Source: Ascoidea asiatica
Taxonomy: Eukaryota > Ascomycota > Saccharomycetes > Ascoideales > Ascoideaceae
Direction: 5' to 3'
NCBI GenBank assembly: GCA_001600695.1
Contig: BCKQ01000001.1
Location: forward strand, 1,330,722-1,394,721
DNA length: 64,000 bases
Shown: in pieces, positions 11,591-22,254 of the stretch
Layout of the letters: each line of letters begins with the position of its first letter
Numbering within the stretch: position 1 is the stretch's first letter
Made by a program: the position numbers and the translations under genes
The notes under the pieces: model-generated
What the model was told of the DNA's origin: nothing
The model's database searches: none
What the model saw: only the letters and a program-made list of their open reading frames with translations

Positions 11591-12768
11591 ATCAACTACA
11601 TATTAGAATTAAAGATCGTTTAGCTATTGTTTTAAGTGAAGATAAGTTTAAGGAAGTCTCTGAAAAAGTTGATCTTTCAAATGCTCACTGTTCCATTGGA
11701 AATCTACAAAACATGGTAAATGAAAAATACTTTCATCCTGATAGTATTCTATTATTTCAAGAAGTTATTAGAGTTTGTGCTCATTGTCAGCTTATGAAAA
11801 AGCCATCAGCTATTTCTAAGACATTAACTTCAATTCTTTTTGCAACAGCCTTCTCAAGATAGGGGATGGATTATATTGGTCCTTTTCAAAAAACTTCATC
11901 TGGAAATAAATTTTGTATCACTGCAATTGATTATGGTACAGATTATGCTTATGCTGTTGCAACACTAGATACTGGCTCGTTACATATTTTAAATTTAATT
12001 CAAACTATCGTCACTAACCATGGTCAAATAAAAGAAATAATTATGGATAATTGTTCTGGTTTTGCTGCAAATAATGTTATTGAGAAAGTAGATTCCTTAG
12101 GAATCAAATGTCGCAAAACCACTCTATATCACCCAGAGACTAAATGTAAGAAGTTCAATGGTTTATTCAAACAAATTTTATTTCATTTGAATGTTTCCTC
12201 AGAATGGGACCTCCTTATCAATGCTGCATTAAATCAATACAGGTCAGGAAAGTCAAAATATGGGTTTTCACCTTACCTTTTAACTTTTGGTGTATATTCA
12301 TGTTCAAGCAATAATATGCAGCCTTATGCAGGAGAACCGACAGAAGCCGAGGATCAAGAAGCTACTCAATTAAGAGTCTTACAAATTCAAAAGCTAATTA
12401 AAAAAAGAAACGAACATTCTAAAATTAAATGGAACAATGCAAATGCCAAAAGGAACTTTCAAGAAGGCAAAGCAGTCATTAAAGTTTTTGAAGTAGGTGA
12501 TTCTGTTTTAAAACAAAGAGTTAGAAACCATAAATTAGAAGTATATTATGATGGTCCACATATTGTGAAAAAGGTTTTTGATAATAATGTTTACAAACTT
12601 TCTACTTTAAACGGTGCTCATATTAAAAATAAATTAAATTGTAATAGATTACTTGCTGCGGTGGCTGACGATTCGCATCCAATTAAAAATGTTTTCAATC
12701 ATTCTCAAAAATTAGTAAATGGTGATAGATCAAGATTAACTAAAATTGCAAGGGCCTTGAATTTGTAA
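11591..12768 (+). pseudogene. Integrase remnant
   Basis: The zinc-binding N-terminus ends in CAHC (about 11780). A stop and frameshift near 11860 separate it from the catalytic core at 11866-12768. The core shows the first Asp in MDYIGPF and the second in IIMDNCSGF. The usual third acidic residue after the HP-T segment is not found; the copy reads HPETKCKKFNG and appears two residues short. A GPY/F-like GPHIV module follows near codon 228 of the last frame. The core frame ends at 12768. Confidence 0.92.
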
Positions 12769-13022
12769 ACGTGGGGCTATTTGATTGTTAATTATTTTAT
12801 TCTCTTATTGGAATTGTCTTCGAATATTCTAGGCTATTCTTAGACTTTCGAAGATTGCATAGATTGTTCTACGACTACATTCTATTACGTTCTCAGAACT
12901 TTCGTGTGCATGTTAAATGTACTAGAACGTTCTGGGTCTGCATTATTTATTCTTTCTTCGAAGTTCTGTGTGCATCTCGAATGTACTGGAATTTTGTGTT
13001 GTTTGTTTTTAGAATGAAGTAG
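12769..13022 (+). other. 3' non-coding tail of the retrotransposon with imperfect direct repeats
   Basis: Two diverged copies of a roughly 35-bp unit containing GTGTGCAT and AATGTACTRGAA are seen at about 12900-12945 and 12967-13000. Repeated TTCGAA elements occur upstream. A short purine stretch just before the 3' LTR (about 13011-13022) is the likely polypurine primer site. Confidence 0.5.
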
Positions 13023-13273
13023 TGTCTTCTAGAACAATACTATATTTTATTTATTTTTTTAAGTATGGGAAGTGAACTTTCACATACTAAATTTACAAAT
13101 ATATTCTTACGATGAGTTACCCGCTCCTATTTTTCACGAATATAAATAGGGCACTTACCGTTCATATTTTTTATATAATTTTTATATATTTTATATTTTA
13201 ATTAACAATTGTTTATAATTTGAATTANATATCTTCTTAGTAATAATTAGATATTTCGTTCGAACTACAATCA
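13023..13273 (+). repeat. 3' LTR
   Basis: 251 bp with the same ends as the 5' LTR and five substitutions relative to it (about 98% identity). It contains one undetermined base at 13228. Confidence 0.95.
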
Positions 13274-13453
13274 ATATCGAACTTTACTTCAAGGTTCAGA
13301 GAACGGGAACTCAGCTGCAGCTCCAAAAAAATTTTTTTTGTTCAAAATATTCATAAAGCTCAGATATTCAAATATTTCTGATCTAGGATTTAAATAAGTA
13401 TTTTAGATACTTGATTGATAGGAAAACAAAGAAAGAAGCAAATCATAGTAAAT

Positions 13454-14250
13454 ATGGCAGCTAAGAGTAAAAACAATAATATCAGCAAAAATAGCAGGCG
13501 AAGAAAGAAAAGAAGAACTGAAGGTATGTGTTATTTATAATAACTCTAAATATATTGGATTTAAATTTTCATTGCTTTTTATAGATCTAATTTACTAACA
13601 AACCATTTCATTTCATAATAGATTTTTCTTCAAGTTCTGAATCTGATAGTAGTTCCTCTGATGATGATAATGACAATGATGATGAAATTAATAAAACCAA
13701 AAATATTGATATTGATAATGATATTGATATGGAATCTGTTATAAAACAATCCAATAATGAGAATATAGAAAATATACGGTCTGATAAAACTGAATTTAAA
13801 CTTGATATTTCTCAAGAAGATAGAAAAAAATTTCACATAAATTCATCAATTGGAGATCAATTACCTATAAAAGCCAAAAATCAATTAAATAAAATAAAAC
13901 TTACTCATTATGATTCTATAAGTAAATCATCTTTCAATACAGCATCTTTTAAAGCTTTCATGAATGATCAAAATAAAAATTTCAAAACTGAAGTTGATAA
14001 TTATCTTGATAACAATTATAATGAAAATGAAGAAGATAATAATGACAAAGAAGAAATAAATTCAAGTAAAAAAGAAGAATTATTAGAACAATACTTAGAA
14101 CTTGTTATTAATAATTATGCTGATGATTTAGATACTCTAAGACAAAAAAATGATTTTGATAATGATTCAATTACTGTTTTAGCTCAATTATTAAAAGATG
14201 GTGGAAATATTTTTAGTTATAAAAATTTACAAACTTTAATGCAAAAATGA
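13454..14250 (+). CDS. RSA3: Ribosome assembly protein Rsa3; one intron
   Basis: Rsa3 is a nucleolar factor in 60S pre-ribosome assembly. Exon 1 is 13454-13523, the intron 13524-13621, exon 2 13622-14250, giving 232 residues (S. cerevisiae about 220). Exon 1 codes a basic start (MAAKSKNNN ... RRRKKRR), probably nucleolar targeting. Exon 2 opens with an acidic Ser/Asp tract. The conserved C-terminal domain lies at about 180-225, with a LINNYADDLDTLR-like core (here VINNYADDLDTLR) and a final ILFS-like GNIFS segment. The start is set by the ATG at 13454 and supported by clean splice signals. The 3' LTR of the retrotransposon ends 180 bp upstream, so the promoter has been replaced or shortened. 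Confidence 0.9.
13524..13621 (+). other. Intron of RSA3
   Basis: A 98-nt intron: donor GTATGT (13524-13529), branch TACTAAC (13593-13599), acceptor TAG ending at 13621. It splits a Asp codon after one base (G then AT). Confidence 0.93.
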
Positions 14251-14916
14251 TATCAATATCTTTTAACTTTAGTAAATATTTATTAAAATCATATATAAAA
14301 ACTATATAATAATCCATGATTATATAAAAATGCATATAAAGAACTATATAAAATGAAAGAAAATATGATACAAACCAATAAAATTCAATTAAAACAAAAC
14401 TAATACCAAAACAAATAAACAAACAAACAAACAAACAAACAATACAAACAATATAAACAAGACAGCAAAAATAGAAAGAAATAATTTACAAAAACGAAAT
14501 GAAAATCTAATAAAATAACTATATAAAAAATAATGACATATAATATATGAAAAAAAAATGAAATAAATTACCTTGTTTTTACGTATTTACTACGCACAAT
14601 TTAAAAAAGAAATACACAATAATTTTTTTTTTTTTCACCGGTTCTTCAAAGTAATTCTGGGTTTAATTTAAAGTCAATTCACATAAAAATGAACCTTATT
14701 AAACTCTAGAATAATCATAAAAAAGACAAAAAAAAAGGAAAAAAAAAATAAGACAGAAAACAAAAAAGAAATTAAAAATTCAAAGGAGGTTCTGATAAAC
14801 TTGATACGATATAACAACAGAATAATAATAATTTTTGAAACTGCTCTTTTCAAAAGATTTTAATTAAAACTGAATGATTATCCAAAATTTAACAATTTAA
14901 CAAAAAATTAAACATT
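14251..14916. other. Convergent 3' spacer between RSA3 and URA2
   Basis: No gene is seen. It holds six AAAC units (14417-14440), several T and A homopolymers and TATATA-like elements usual for yeast 3' processing. Confidence 0.5.
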
Positions 14917-17900
14917 TCACCAAAAATCAATTCCAATAACCATAGCTAATAATGCCATTCTAACATATAAACCATACTTCATTTGTCTAAAATATGCTGC
15001 CCTTTGATCAAAATCAACTTCTTCTTTGATTTCATTAACTCTTGGTAATGGATGCATTATACACATATGTTGTTTAGCATATGATAATAATTTATTATCA
15101 ATCACATATGAATCTTTGAATTTGGCATAATCTGCTTTATTTTCAAATCTTTCTTCCTGAACTCTAGTAATATATAATACATCAGATTCTGCAATAATTG
15201 ATGGTGTTAATTCTTCTGTTTCTCCAATTAAAAGATGCGATGATTCTAATTTATCTTTAATTTTTTCAGGAAGTGCTAATTCTTTTGGTGAAACTAATTG
15301 TACTCTAACTTGATAATGTCTTAAAAGTTGACATAATGAATGAACTGGTCTTCCATATTTAAGATCTCCAACAAATGTAATTGTTAAACCATTAACAGTA
15401 CCTAATTCTTCTCTAATGGTAAATAAATCTAAAAATGCTTGAGTTGGATGTTCTCTTGAACCATTTCCACAATTAATTATAGGAACAGGTGAATATTTAA
15501 CTGCAATATCAGCAGATTCTTCATCAGGATGACGAAGAGCAATTGCATCAGAATATGCAGCTAAAGTTCTAATTGTATCTTGTAATGTTTCTCCTTTCTT
15601 AACAGAAGATGAAGCAGCTTTGACTGAAACAACCTCTCCTCCTAATCTTTTCATTGCGGCTTCTGTAGAAGTACATGTTCTAGTTGAAGGTTCATAAAAC
15701 ATTGTTGTTAATAATCTTCCTTTTAATAAATCTAAACATCCTACTCTTTGAACTGATAGTTTCATTTCTTGAGCAACTGAAAATAAAATATGCAAATCAG
15801 CTCTATTAAATTGTTTCACGGAAAGAATAGATTTTTTCAAAAATGGATTATTACCACGAATAAATGATTGTATTGCACCTGGAGCTGATAACTCATGAGG
15901 TAAAGGTAAATATAATAAATCTTTAACATCCTTGGTATCATCTTCAAGAATAGCACTATCATCTTCCAAAGAAAATGGCTTACCAAGACCTTCTCTGGGA
16001 CTAGAAAATGAAAATCTAGATAGTCTTGGAGATTTGAGGATATCACTCTTGCTCAAACTGACATGCTCGTCTTTCTTAGGATCCATTCTTAAACAATCTG
16101 TATCAGTTACTGAAAGATCAATATTCATTGCTAATGCCTCTATCAATAACTTAGCACATTTAACATTGGTAACTAATGGAACAGCAAAATCGATCGCCAT
16201 TCTTCTAGTTCTATAACCTTGCGAAACATAATTAGCAGGTCTTCTGAATCTATTAGAAGAAGGTAAATTGATATACAAATCAATAAGGTTATTACCTAAA
16301 TGATCTGTTAATGAATATTCCGAAACATCATTTTCAATTTCAAGGAAATTAATAGGTATTTCATGTTCATGGTAAAAATTGTATGTACCGGCAGTACCAA
16401 ATAGTTTGTAACCTAATTTAGCCAAAGTTTTAATAAAAGGTAATAATTCGGTTTTTTCTTTATAGGAACCAATACTTAAAAGAATATTCTTCTTTGGAAG
16501 AGATAAACCAGAGGCAACAAAAGCTTTAAGATATGCTTCATATTGATTTTTAGCAATTGAAGCAACTTCACCAGTTGAGGCCATTTCAACACCCAAAATT
16601 GGATCTGCTCCAGACAATCTGGAAAAGGAGAATTGAGGAACTTTAATACCAACATAATCATCTGGAAGTTTTTTATTTGGATAAGCTTTTACAGGTAAAC
16701 CAACAATTGCTTTAGTAGCCATTTCAATTAAATCAGTTCCAACAATTTTGGAAACAAAAGGAAAAGATCTTGCAGCTCTAACATTACATTCAATAACCTT
16801 AATAACATCGTCTTTTGCAATAAATTGAATATTCATTGGACCTGTAATTTGTAATGCCTCAGCAATTTTGGCAGTTGCAACAACAATTTTTGCGACAGTA
16901 TGTTTGGATAAATCTTGAGGAGGACATACTAAAGTAGCATCACCAGAATGAACACCTGCATTTTCAACATGCTCGGAAACAACATGCATAATCAATTTAC
17001 CATCATTAGCAACTGCATCCATTTCAATTTCTTTGGCATTTTCAATAAATTTGGTTATAACAACTGGATAATCACGATTTATAGCAGCTGCTTCCTGTAA
17101 GAAAGTAGCTAATTGTTCTGGGGAATAAGAAACATTCATAGCTGCACCACTAAGAACATAAGAAGGTCTAACTAAGACTGGATAACTAACTTTTGCAGCA
17201 AATCCTTTTGCCTCTTCCACAGAAGTAAGTTCTTTCCACAGAGGTTGATCAACTCCAATTGAATCAAGCATACGACTAAACTTATAACGATTTTCAGCAG
17301 AATCAATGTTTTCAGGATTAGTACCCAAAATTTTAACATTTTGTCTATATAAGGTTAAAGCGATATTGTTTGAGGTTTGACCTCCCATAGAAATAACAAC
17401 ACCAGAAGAGTGTTCTAACTCGTAAATATCAAGAACTCTTTCTAAATTGATTGTTTCGAAATATAATCTATCAGCTTCATCATAATCGGTAGAAACAGTT
17501 TCTGGATTATAGTTAATCATAACTGTTTTAAAACCTTGATCTCTTAAAGTTCTTATAGCTCTTACTGCACACCAATCAAATTCAACTGAAGAACCGATTC
17601 TGTAAACACCACTTCCTAAAACAATTACTCCATTATCATTAAATTTAAGATCACTAGTGTTAGCATTATAAGTGATATAAAGATAATTGGTATGACATGG
17701 AAATTCCGCAGCAACAGTGTCAATTTGCTTAACAAATGGGGTAATTCCTAATTCTTTTCTTAATGTTCTGATAAAAATTTCATTTGAATTTAAAAATTTT
17801 GCAATTTGTCTATCTTCGAAACCTAATTGTTTAGCTGCTCTGAAAATACCTACTGGTAAATTTTCTTTGATTTTATAAGAGGCGATCTTATTACCAAACT

Positions 17901-20595
17901 TAATTAAAAAATCAAGTTTATTCAAAAACCATTTATCTATTTTTGTTAATTCCCAAATTTTATTAACAGAGTATCCTGTTGATAATGCATTTGCAATTGC
18001 AAATAATCTCTGATCAGAAGGTGTTTGCAATTCAGTGTCTATATCAATTGACATCAAAGCTTGAGTTTGGTTAAAACCAATATTATGTTCATCTGTTGAT
18101 CTGATAGCTTTCTGTATGGCTTCTTCAAATGTACGACCAATAGCCATAACTTCACCAACTGATTTCATCGAACTACTTAAAGAACTTGAGACTCGAGTAA
18201 ATTTTTTCAAATCCCATCTTGGAATTTTCACAACAAGATAATCAAGAGAAGGTTCAAAACAGGAATATGTGGATTGAGTAACAGAATTTTTAATTGAGGT
18301 TAAAGGAATATTAAGACCAAGTTTAGCAGCAGTATATGCTAAAGGATAACCAGTGGCTTTTGAAGCTAAAGCAGATGAACGAGATAAACGAGCATTAACT
18401 TCAATAATACAATATTCTTTTGAAAATGGATTTAAAGCATATTGAATATTACATTCACCTACAACCCCCAAATGTCTAATAACATTGACAGCTGTTCTTC
18501 TAAGCATCATATAATCATCATTCGATAAGGTTTGAGAAGGTGCAACGACAATTGAATCACCTGTATGGATACCTAATGGATCAAAATTTTCCATGTTACA
18601 AACAGTAATACAGTTATCAAAAGCATCTCTAACTACTTCATATTCAATTTCTTTCCAACCTTTCATGGATCTTTCAACTAAAACTTGAGGAGAAGTGGCA
18701 AATGCCTTTTCACATAAATCAGTTAATTCTTTTTCATTTTCAGCAAAACCTGAACCTAAACCACCAAGAGCATAAGCAGCTCTGACAATAACAGGAAATC
18801 CTATATCTCTTACAGCATCCAAAGCTTCTTGAATAGATGAAGCTGTAGATGAACGAGCACATTTTTCTCCAATTGAATCCATAGATCTAGCAAATAATTC
18901 ACGATCTTCAGTGGTAATAATAGTATCAATTGGTGTACCAAGAACCTTAACACCTAAGGATTCAAATTCGTCTTTCAATTGAACACCTACATTAAGAGCA
19001 GTTTGACCACCAAATGTGCAATAAATCGAATCTGGTTTTTCTTTAAGGATAACCTTTCTTACAAACTCTGGAGTGACAGGTAAAAAGTAAACTTTATCTG
19101 CTAAACCTTGAGAAGTTTGAATAGTTGCAATATTTGGATTTATAAGGATGGTATAAATACCTTCTTCTTTTAAAGCCTTAATAGCTTGAGAACCAGAATA
19201 ATCAAATTCACCAGCTTGGCCAATAGATAAACCACCAGATCCAAGAACTAAACATTTTTTGGTTTTAACTAAAGGATGTTTCAAAGTATTTTCTACTAAA
19301 TTTCCACCTGGAAATTCAACAGCTTTCTTGATTCCATTGATTGAAGATAATATAGAATCAATAAAAACATCAAATAAAAATTCGGCATCAGTTGGACCTG
19401 GAGCAGATTCAGGATGAAATTGAACAGAAAAAAATGGTTTACTTTTATGATAAATACCTTCGTTTGACCCATCATTACTATTAACAAATAATTCTTCCCA
19501 TCCATTGATTAAAGTTGATTTGTCAACTGCAAAACCATGATTTTGAGAGGTAATATAACATTTTCCAGAAATTGTTGAAGTACAAGGAATATTTTGACCT
19601 CTATTACCAAATTTTAACTTAAGAGTTTTAGCACCAGCAGCTCTAGCAATTAATTGATGACCAAGACAAATACCAAATATTGGAGTCTTTTCTTCTTTTA
19701 AAGCTTGAGACAAATTGGATATAGTTTCGTTTAAAAATTGAGGATCACCTGGTCCATTGGAAACAAATAAACCATCATAATTTTCACTTAAGAAATCATA
19801 ATCATAAGGTACAACTTTTAATTCGATACCTCTTTTAACAAAACATCTAATTTGATTATATTTCATACCTGTGTCAATAGCTAAAACTCTAATAGGTTTT
19901 TGAGTTCTTGGGTTTTTTAAAACAGAAACTGAACTTGGAGGATAATAAGTTTTAGGCTCCTTGATTGAAACTTTTGCAACAAGATTTTGAAGATTTGGAT
20001 CAATCCAATCCGGAATATTATAAGAAGATCTCCAACTTTCGTTTAAAGCTATTGGAATTTCAATATTATCAATTGGATAATTGATTCTACCTAGCATTGA
20101 ACCAGAATCTCTAATATGTTTAGTTAAAGCTCTAGTATCAATACCATAGATTGCGGGAACATTTTGTTCTTTTAACCATTGACCTAGAGAAGAAGAAGCT
20201 AAATAATGAGAATAATCTTCAGTATAATGAGCAACAACTAAACCTGCTACATGAATTCTATTTGATTCAAAATACTTGGGTAATGAATTCACTATATCAT
20301 CTAATTTTTTTCTATCAGGAACACCATAATTACCAATTAATGGATAAGTGAATACTAAAATTTGACCTTCATAAGATGGATCTGTTAATGCTTCTGGGTA
20401 ACCAACCATATTTGTTGAGAAAACCAACTCACCAGCAGCTGGCTTTGGTGCACCGAATGAATAACCAGATAAAGTTGTACCATCTTTTAATTCAAGAACC
20501 GTCAACTTATCTTGCTCATGTAATTGTGGACTTATAACATTAGATGGAATATCAGCGTCTGTGGCGAGAGATGAAGAAGAAGCAGATTTGGACAT
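14917..20595 (-). CDS. URA2: Ura2: glutamine-dependent carbamoyl-phosphate synthase and aspartate transcarbamylase, lacking the DHOase-like domain
   Basis: It carries out the first two steps of de novo pyrimidine synthesis: carbamoyl phosphate from glutamine, bicarbonate and ATP, then carbamoyl aspartate. Domains in 1892 residues: glutaminase about 30-420 (GICLGHQ with Cys310; His394 and Glu396 in FHPES), CPSase about 440-1430 with two ATP-grasp halves, MGS-like regulatory fold about 1430-1505, a Ser-rich linker about 1506-1580, and ATCase about 1580-1892 (STRT at 1637-1640, HPTQ, RVQEERF). Catalytic motifs are present. The inactive DHOase-like domain of about 320 residues present in S. cerevisiae Ura2 (2214 residues) is absent; the DNA across the junction is one open frame. 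The linker [10 protein letters not shown] is a plausible phosphorylation site. A separate Ura4 must provide DHOase. ATG at 20595. Confidence 0.98.
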   Translation of the reverse strand: MSKSASSSSLATDADIPSNVISPQLHEQDKLTVLELKDGTTLSGYSFGAPKPAAGELVFSTNMVGYPEALTDPSYEGQILVFTYPLIGNYGVPDRKKLDDIVNSLPKYFESNRIHVAGLVVAHYTEDYSHYLASSSLGQWLKEQNVPAIYGIDTRALTKHIRDSGSMLGRINYPIDNIEIPIALNESWRSSYNIPDWIDPNLQNLVAKVSIKEPKTYYPPSSVSVLKNPRTQKPIRVLAIDTGMKYNQIRCFVKRGIELKVVPYDYDFLSENYDGLFVSNGPGDPQFLNETISNLSQALKEEKTPIFGICLGHQLIARAAGAKTLKLKFGNRGQNIPCTSTISGKCYITSQNHGFAVDKSTLINGWEELFVNSNDGSNEGIYHKSKPFFSVQFHPESAPGPTDAEFLFDVFIDSILSSINGIKKAVEFPGGNLVENTLKHPLVKTKKCLVLGSGGLSIGQAGEFDYSGSQAIKALKEEGIYTILINPNIATIQTSQGLADKVYFLPVTPEFVRKVILKEKPDSIYCTFGGQTALNVGVQLKDEFESLGVKVLGTPIDTIITTEDRELFARSMDSIGEKCARSSTASSIQEALDAVRDIGFPVIVRAAYALGGLGSGFAENEKELTDLCEKAFATSPQVLVERSMKGWKEIEYEVVRDAFDNCITVCNMENFDPLGIHTGDSIVVAPSQTLSNDDYMMLRRTAVNVIRHLGVVGECNIQYALNPFSKEYCIIEVNARLSRSSALASKATGYPLAYTAAKLGLNIPLTSIKNSVTQSTYSCFEPSLDYLVVKIPRWDLKKFTRVSSSLSSSMKSVGEVMAIGRTFEEAIQKAIRSTDEHNIGFNQTQALMSIDIDTELQTPSDQRLFAIANALSTGYSVNKIWELTKIDKWFLNKLDFLIKFGNKIASYKIKENLPVGIFRAAKQLGFEDRQIAKFLNSNEIFIRTLRKELGITPFVKQIDTVAAEFPCHTNYLYITYNANTSDLKFNDNGVIVLGSGVYRIGSSVEFDWCAVRAIRTLRDQGFKTVMINYNPETVSTDYDEADRLYFETINLERVLDIYELEHSSGVVISMGGQTSNNIALTLYRQNVKILGTNPENIDSAENRYKFSRMLDSIGVDQPLWKELTSVEEAKGFAAKVSYPVLVRPSYVLSGAAMNVSYSPEQLATFLQEAAAINRDYPVVITKFIENAKEIEMDAVANDGKLIMHVVSEHVENAGVHSGDATLVCPPQDLSKHTVAKIVVATAKIAEALQITGPMNIQFIAKDDVIKVIECNVRAARSFPFVSKIVGTDLIEMATKAIVGLPVKAYPNKKLPDDYVGIKVPQFSFSRLSGADPILGVEMASTGEVASIAKNQYEAYLKAFVASGLSLPKKNILLSIGSYKEKTELLPFIKTLAKLGYKLFGTAGTYNFYHEHEIPINFLEIENDVSEYSLTDHLGNNLIDLYINLPSSNRFRRPANYVSQGYRTRRMAIDFAVPLVTNVKCAKLLIEALAMNIDLSVTDTDCLRMDPKKDEHVSLSKSDILKSPRLSRFSFSSPREGLGKPFSLEDDSAILEDDTKDVKDLLYLPLPHELSAPGAIQSFIRGNNPFLKKSILSVKQFNRADLHILFSVAQEMKLSVQRVGCLDLLKGRLLTTMFYEPSTRTCTSTEAAMKRLGGEVVSVKAASSSVKKGETLQDTIRTLAAYSDAIALRHPDEESADIAVKYSPVPIINCGNGSREHPTQAFLDLFTIREELGTVNGLTITFVGDLKYGRPVHSLCQLLRHYQVRVQLVSPKELALPEKIKDKLESSHLLIGETEELTPSIIAESDVLYITRVQEERFENKADYAKFKDSYVIDNKLLSYAKQHMCIMHPLPRVNEIKEEVDFDQRAAYFRQMKYGLYVRMALLAMVIGIDFW

Positions 20596-21801
20596 TTTAT
20601 AATTTTTTTTTTTATTATTTTTGTTTATTTTTAATATATTTTTGTTAGAATATTGGTATTAATCAAAAAAGATAAAAAAATGAATATGAAATTTTGAAAA
20701 AAAGTATTTAAGTAAACAAATTTTCTCTTTTTGGAATATTAATTATTAACCTGTTTAAAAATTGAGCAGTAATTTTTCAGCAGGTAAGCAGTTTATTATA
20801 ACAGTATTTCTAAAGTTTTTTTTGATTATATCAGTAAGAAACAATAATTCTAACAAAATTAACAAAAAAATAAACAAAAAAAATAAATAAAATAAAGAAA
20901 AAAATAAAATAAAGATATTCAAAATCAAATAAAGGTAGGAAAATTTTTCTCTTTTTATCAAGATAAATGAGTTGTCGAGCTTTTGAAATTTTTTTGGGTT
21001 TTCTAAATTTTTGGTGAGGAGCTATGATGTGATCTTGTAGGGTAACGGTCAGCTCATTGCTTGCTTAATAGAACAGAATATTAAATAAACCGAAATACGG
21101 CAGATTGAAATTGTCAGCCATTGAAAAAAAAAATTGCTAAAAAATCGTAAAAAAAAATGTGGATTGAGTAATAAAATGGGCCAAAAAGTCTGGAATTGAA
21201 AAAAAATTAAATAAAATTATCTTCTCGTACAAGATTTTATGATTTCGACTAAATCTCAGTGAAACAATGCAAGACATGTTACTTAATAGGAATCATATTC
21301 TGTAAACAACACAATTTATTGTGGGGCTTTATTTTTTCCATATTATATCCCCTGGGTATTGAAATATTTTCTTTTGGATTAAATCACTGCGTTGTCTTTA
21401 GTTGATATTGCAGATAAAAATATTGGGTGTGGTGTTTAGCAAGTTTCGCCCCAATAATCTTACAAGCACACGTCTGTAATCAAATGCATTTAGCCGTATA
21501 TGGCTTTGCGTCAAGTGTTTTATTTTGAACCCGCAGATTTGTTTGTACCCCGAATATATCGCTGGGACCTTTTTGGCATCTGACGTTGTCCTAGACCCCT
21601 ACAGTTCCTAAAACCTTTGTATTATTGTGTACAGTAACGTTACTGTATTTGCAAGTGAAACTACTCTCAATAACTAAAAACTTAACGTTATGGAAATAAA
21701 ATCTGATTATTTTAACTATTAGATTTATTATAGATTTTTCAAATCATTTTTATATAGAATTCCATTTTTAAGTCTTTCTTTGAACAATCTCATTATTGAA
21801 T
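20596..21801. promoter_or_regulatory. Divergent promoter region of URA2 and the small membrane ORF
   Basis: No conserved gene is seen in 1.2 kb. The URA2-proximal part is A/T homopolymer. From about 21000 composition is more balanced. An 18-bp perfect palindrome sits at 21630-21647. A canonical Ppr1 site (TTCGG-N6-CCGAA) was not found; only a CCG-N5-CGG arrangement near 21090 was noted. Confidence 0.5.
21630..21647. promoter_or_regulatory. 18-bp perfect palindrome
   Basis: TACAGTAACGTTACTGTA equals its own reverse complement. It lies about 155 bp upstream of the small membrane ORF and 1 kb upstream of URA2. The form suits a dimeric DNA-binding protein; the factor is unknown. Confidence 0.6.
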
Positions 21802-22167
21802 ATGGCTTTCAAATCAAGATATCAAAAAACTGCCAATTCTTCATTGAAATTTTGTTTTTCAGAGCTATGTAAATACCTTTTCTTAACTATAGTGGTGGTC
21901 ATAATTTTAAAAGAATTTACAATACATGATGATTTCAACTTAATGCAAATTTCAAGCTTTCAAAGGTTTTTGGCATCTCTTTCAAGAAATTTTTCTCTTG
22001 GCTTCAATAACTTTGAAAAAAATGATATACTTGATAATGTCAATGGGAAAATTTTTTTAAAAACTACTCAAAAGCCACCTAGCAATTTTCAAATGGAGTT
22101 CAAAACAAGTGCTTTTATACTAGCTAGTATAGCTATCGGCTTCTCAGTTTTACTATCTATAACGTGA
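21802..22167 (+). CDS. Small predicted two-span membrane protein, unidentified
   Basis: A frame of 121 codons from ATG 21802. It has two hydrophobic segments: about residues 24-40 (KYLFLTIVVVIILKEF) and about 103-120 (AFILASIAIGFSVLLSI), with a polar loop of about 60 residues between. The N-terminus is basic, so the first segment may be a signal anchor. I do not recognise the family. Codon use is ordinary and no low-complexity repeat is present, which favours a real gene. It is convergent with SAS2: 87 bp separate the stop codons. A TTG lies just upstream in frame but the ATG is the likely start. A chance ORF cannot be excluded. Confidence 0.6.
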   Translation: MAFKSRYQKTANSSLKFCFSELCKYLFLTIVVVIILKEFTIHDDFNLMQISSFQRFLASLSRNFSLGFNNFEKNDILDNVNGKIFLKTTQKPPSNFQMEFKTSAFILASIAIGFSVLLSIT

Positions 22168-22254
22168 ATTTTACAATATAATTGGTAAACTTCTTTTCTT
22201 CATACTTCACAATATTAATTTACAATAGTATTATACATTACATATCAATTATAA

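Larger units (their letters stand above)
9182..13273 (+). mobile_element. Ty3/gypsy-like LTR retrotransposon, defective
   Basis: The element is 4.1 kb, bounded by two 251-bp direct LTRs that start TGTCTTCT and end CAATCA. Internal order is a gag-like ORF, reverse transcriptase, RNase H, integrase. RT before integrase marks it as Ty3/gypsy type. It is inactive: RT, RNase H and integrase lie in several frames with in-frame stops, and protease plus the start of RT are missing. It is shorter than S. cerevisiae Ty3 (about 5.4 kb). Flanking 5-6-mers (ATTCCG left, ATATCG right) do not match, so no target-site duplication is seen. It lies 180 bp upstream of the RSA3 start. Confidence 0.95.

Noticed and set aside
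20755-20961. Hydrophobic 68-codon frame upstream of URA2
   Set aside because: It is made from A/T homopolymers and has no conserved features.
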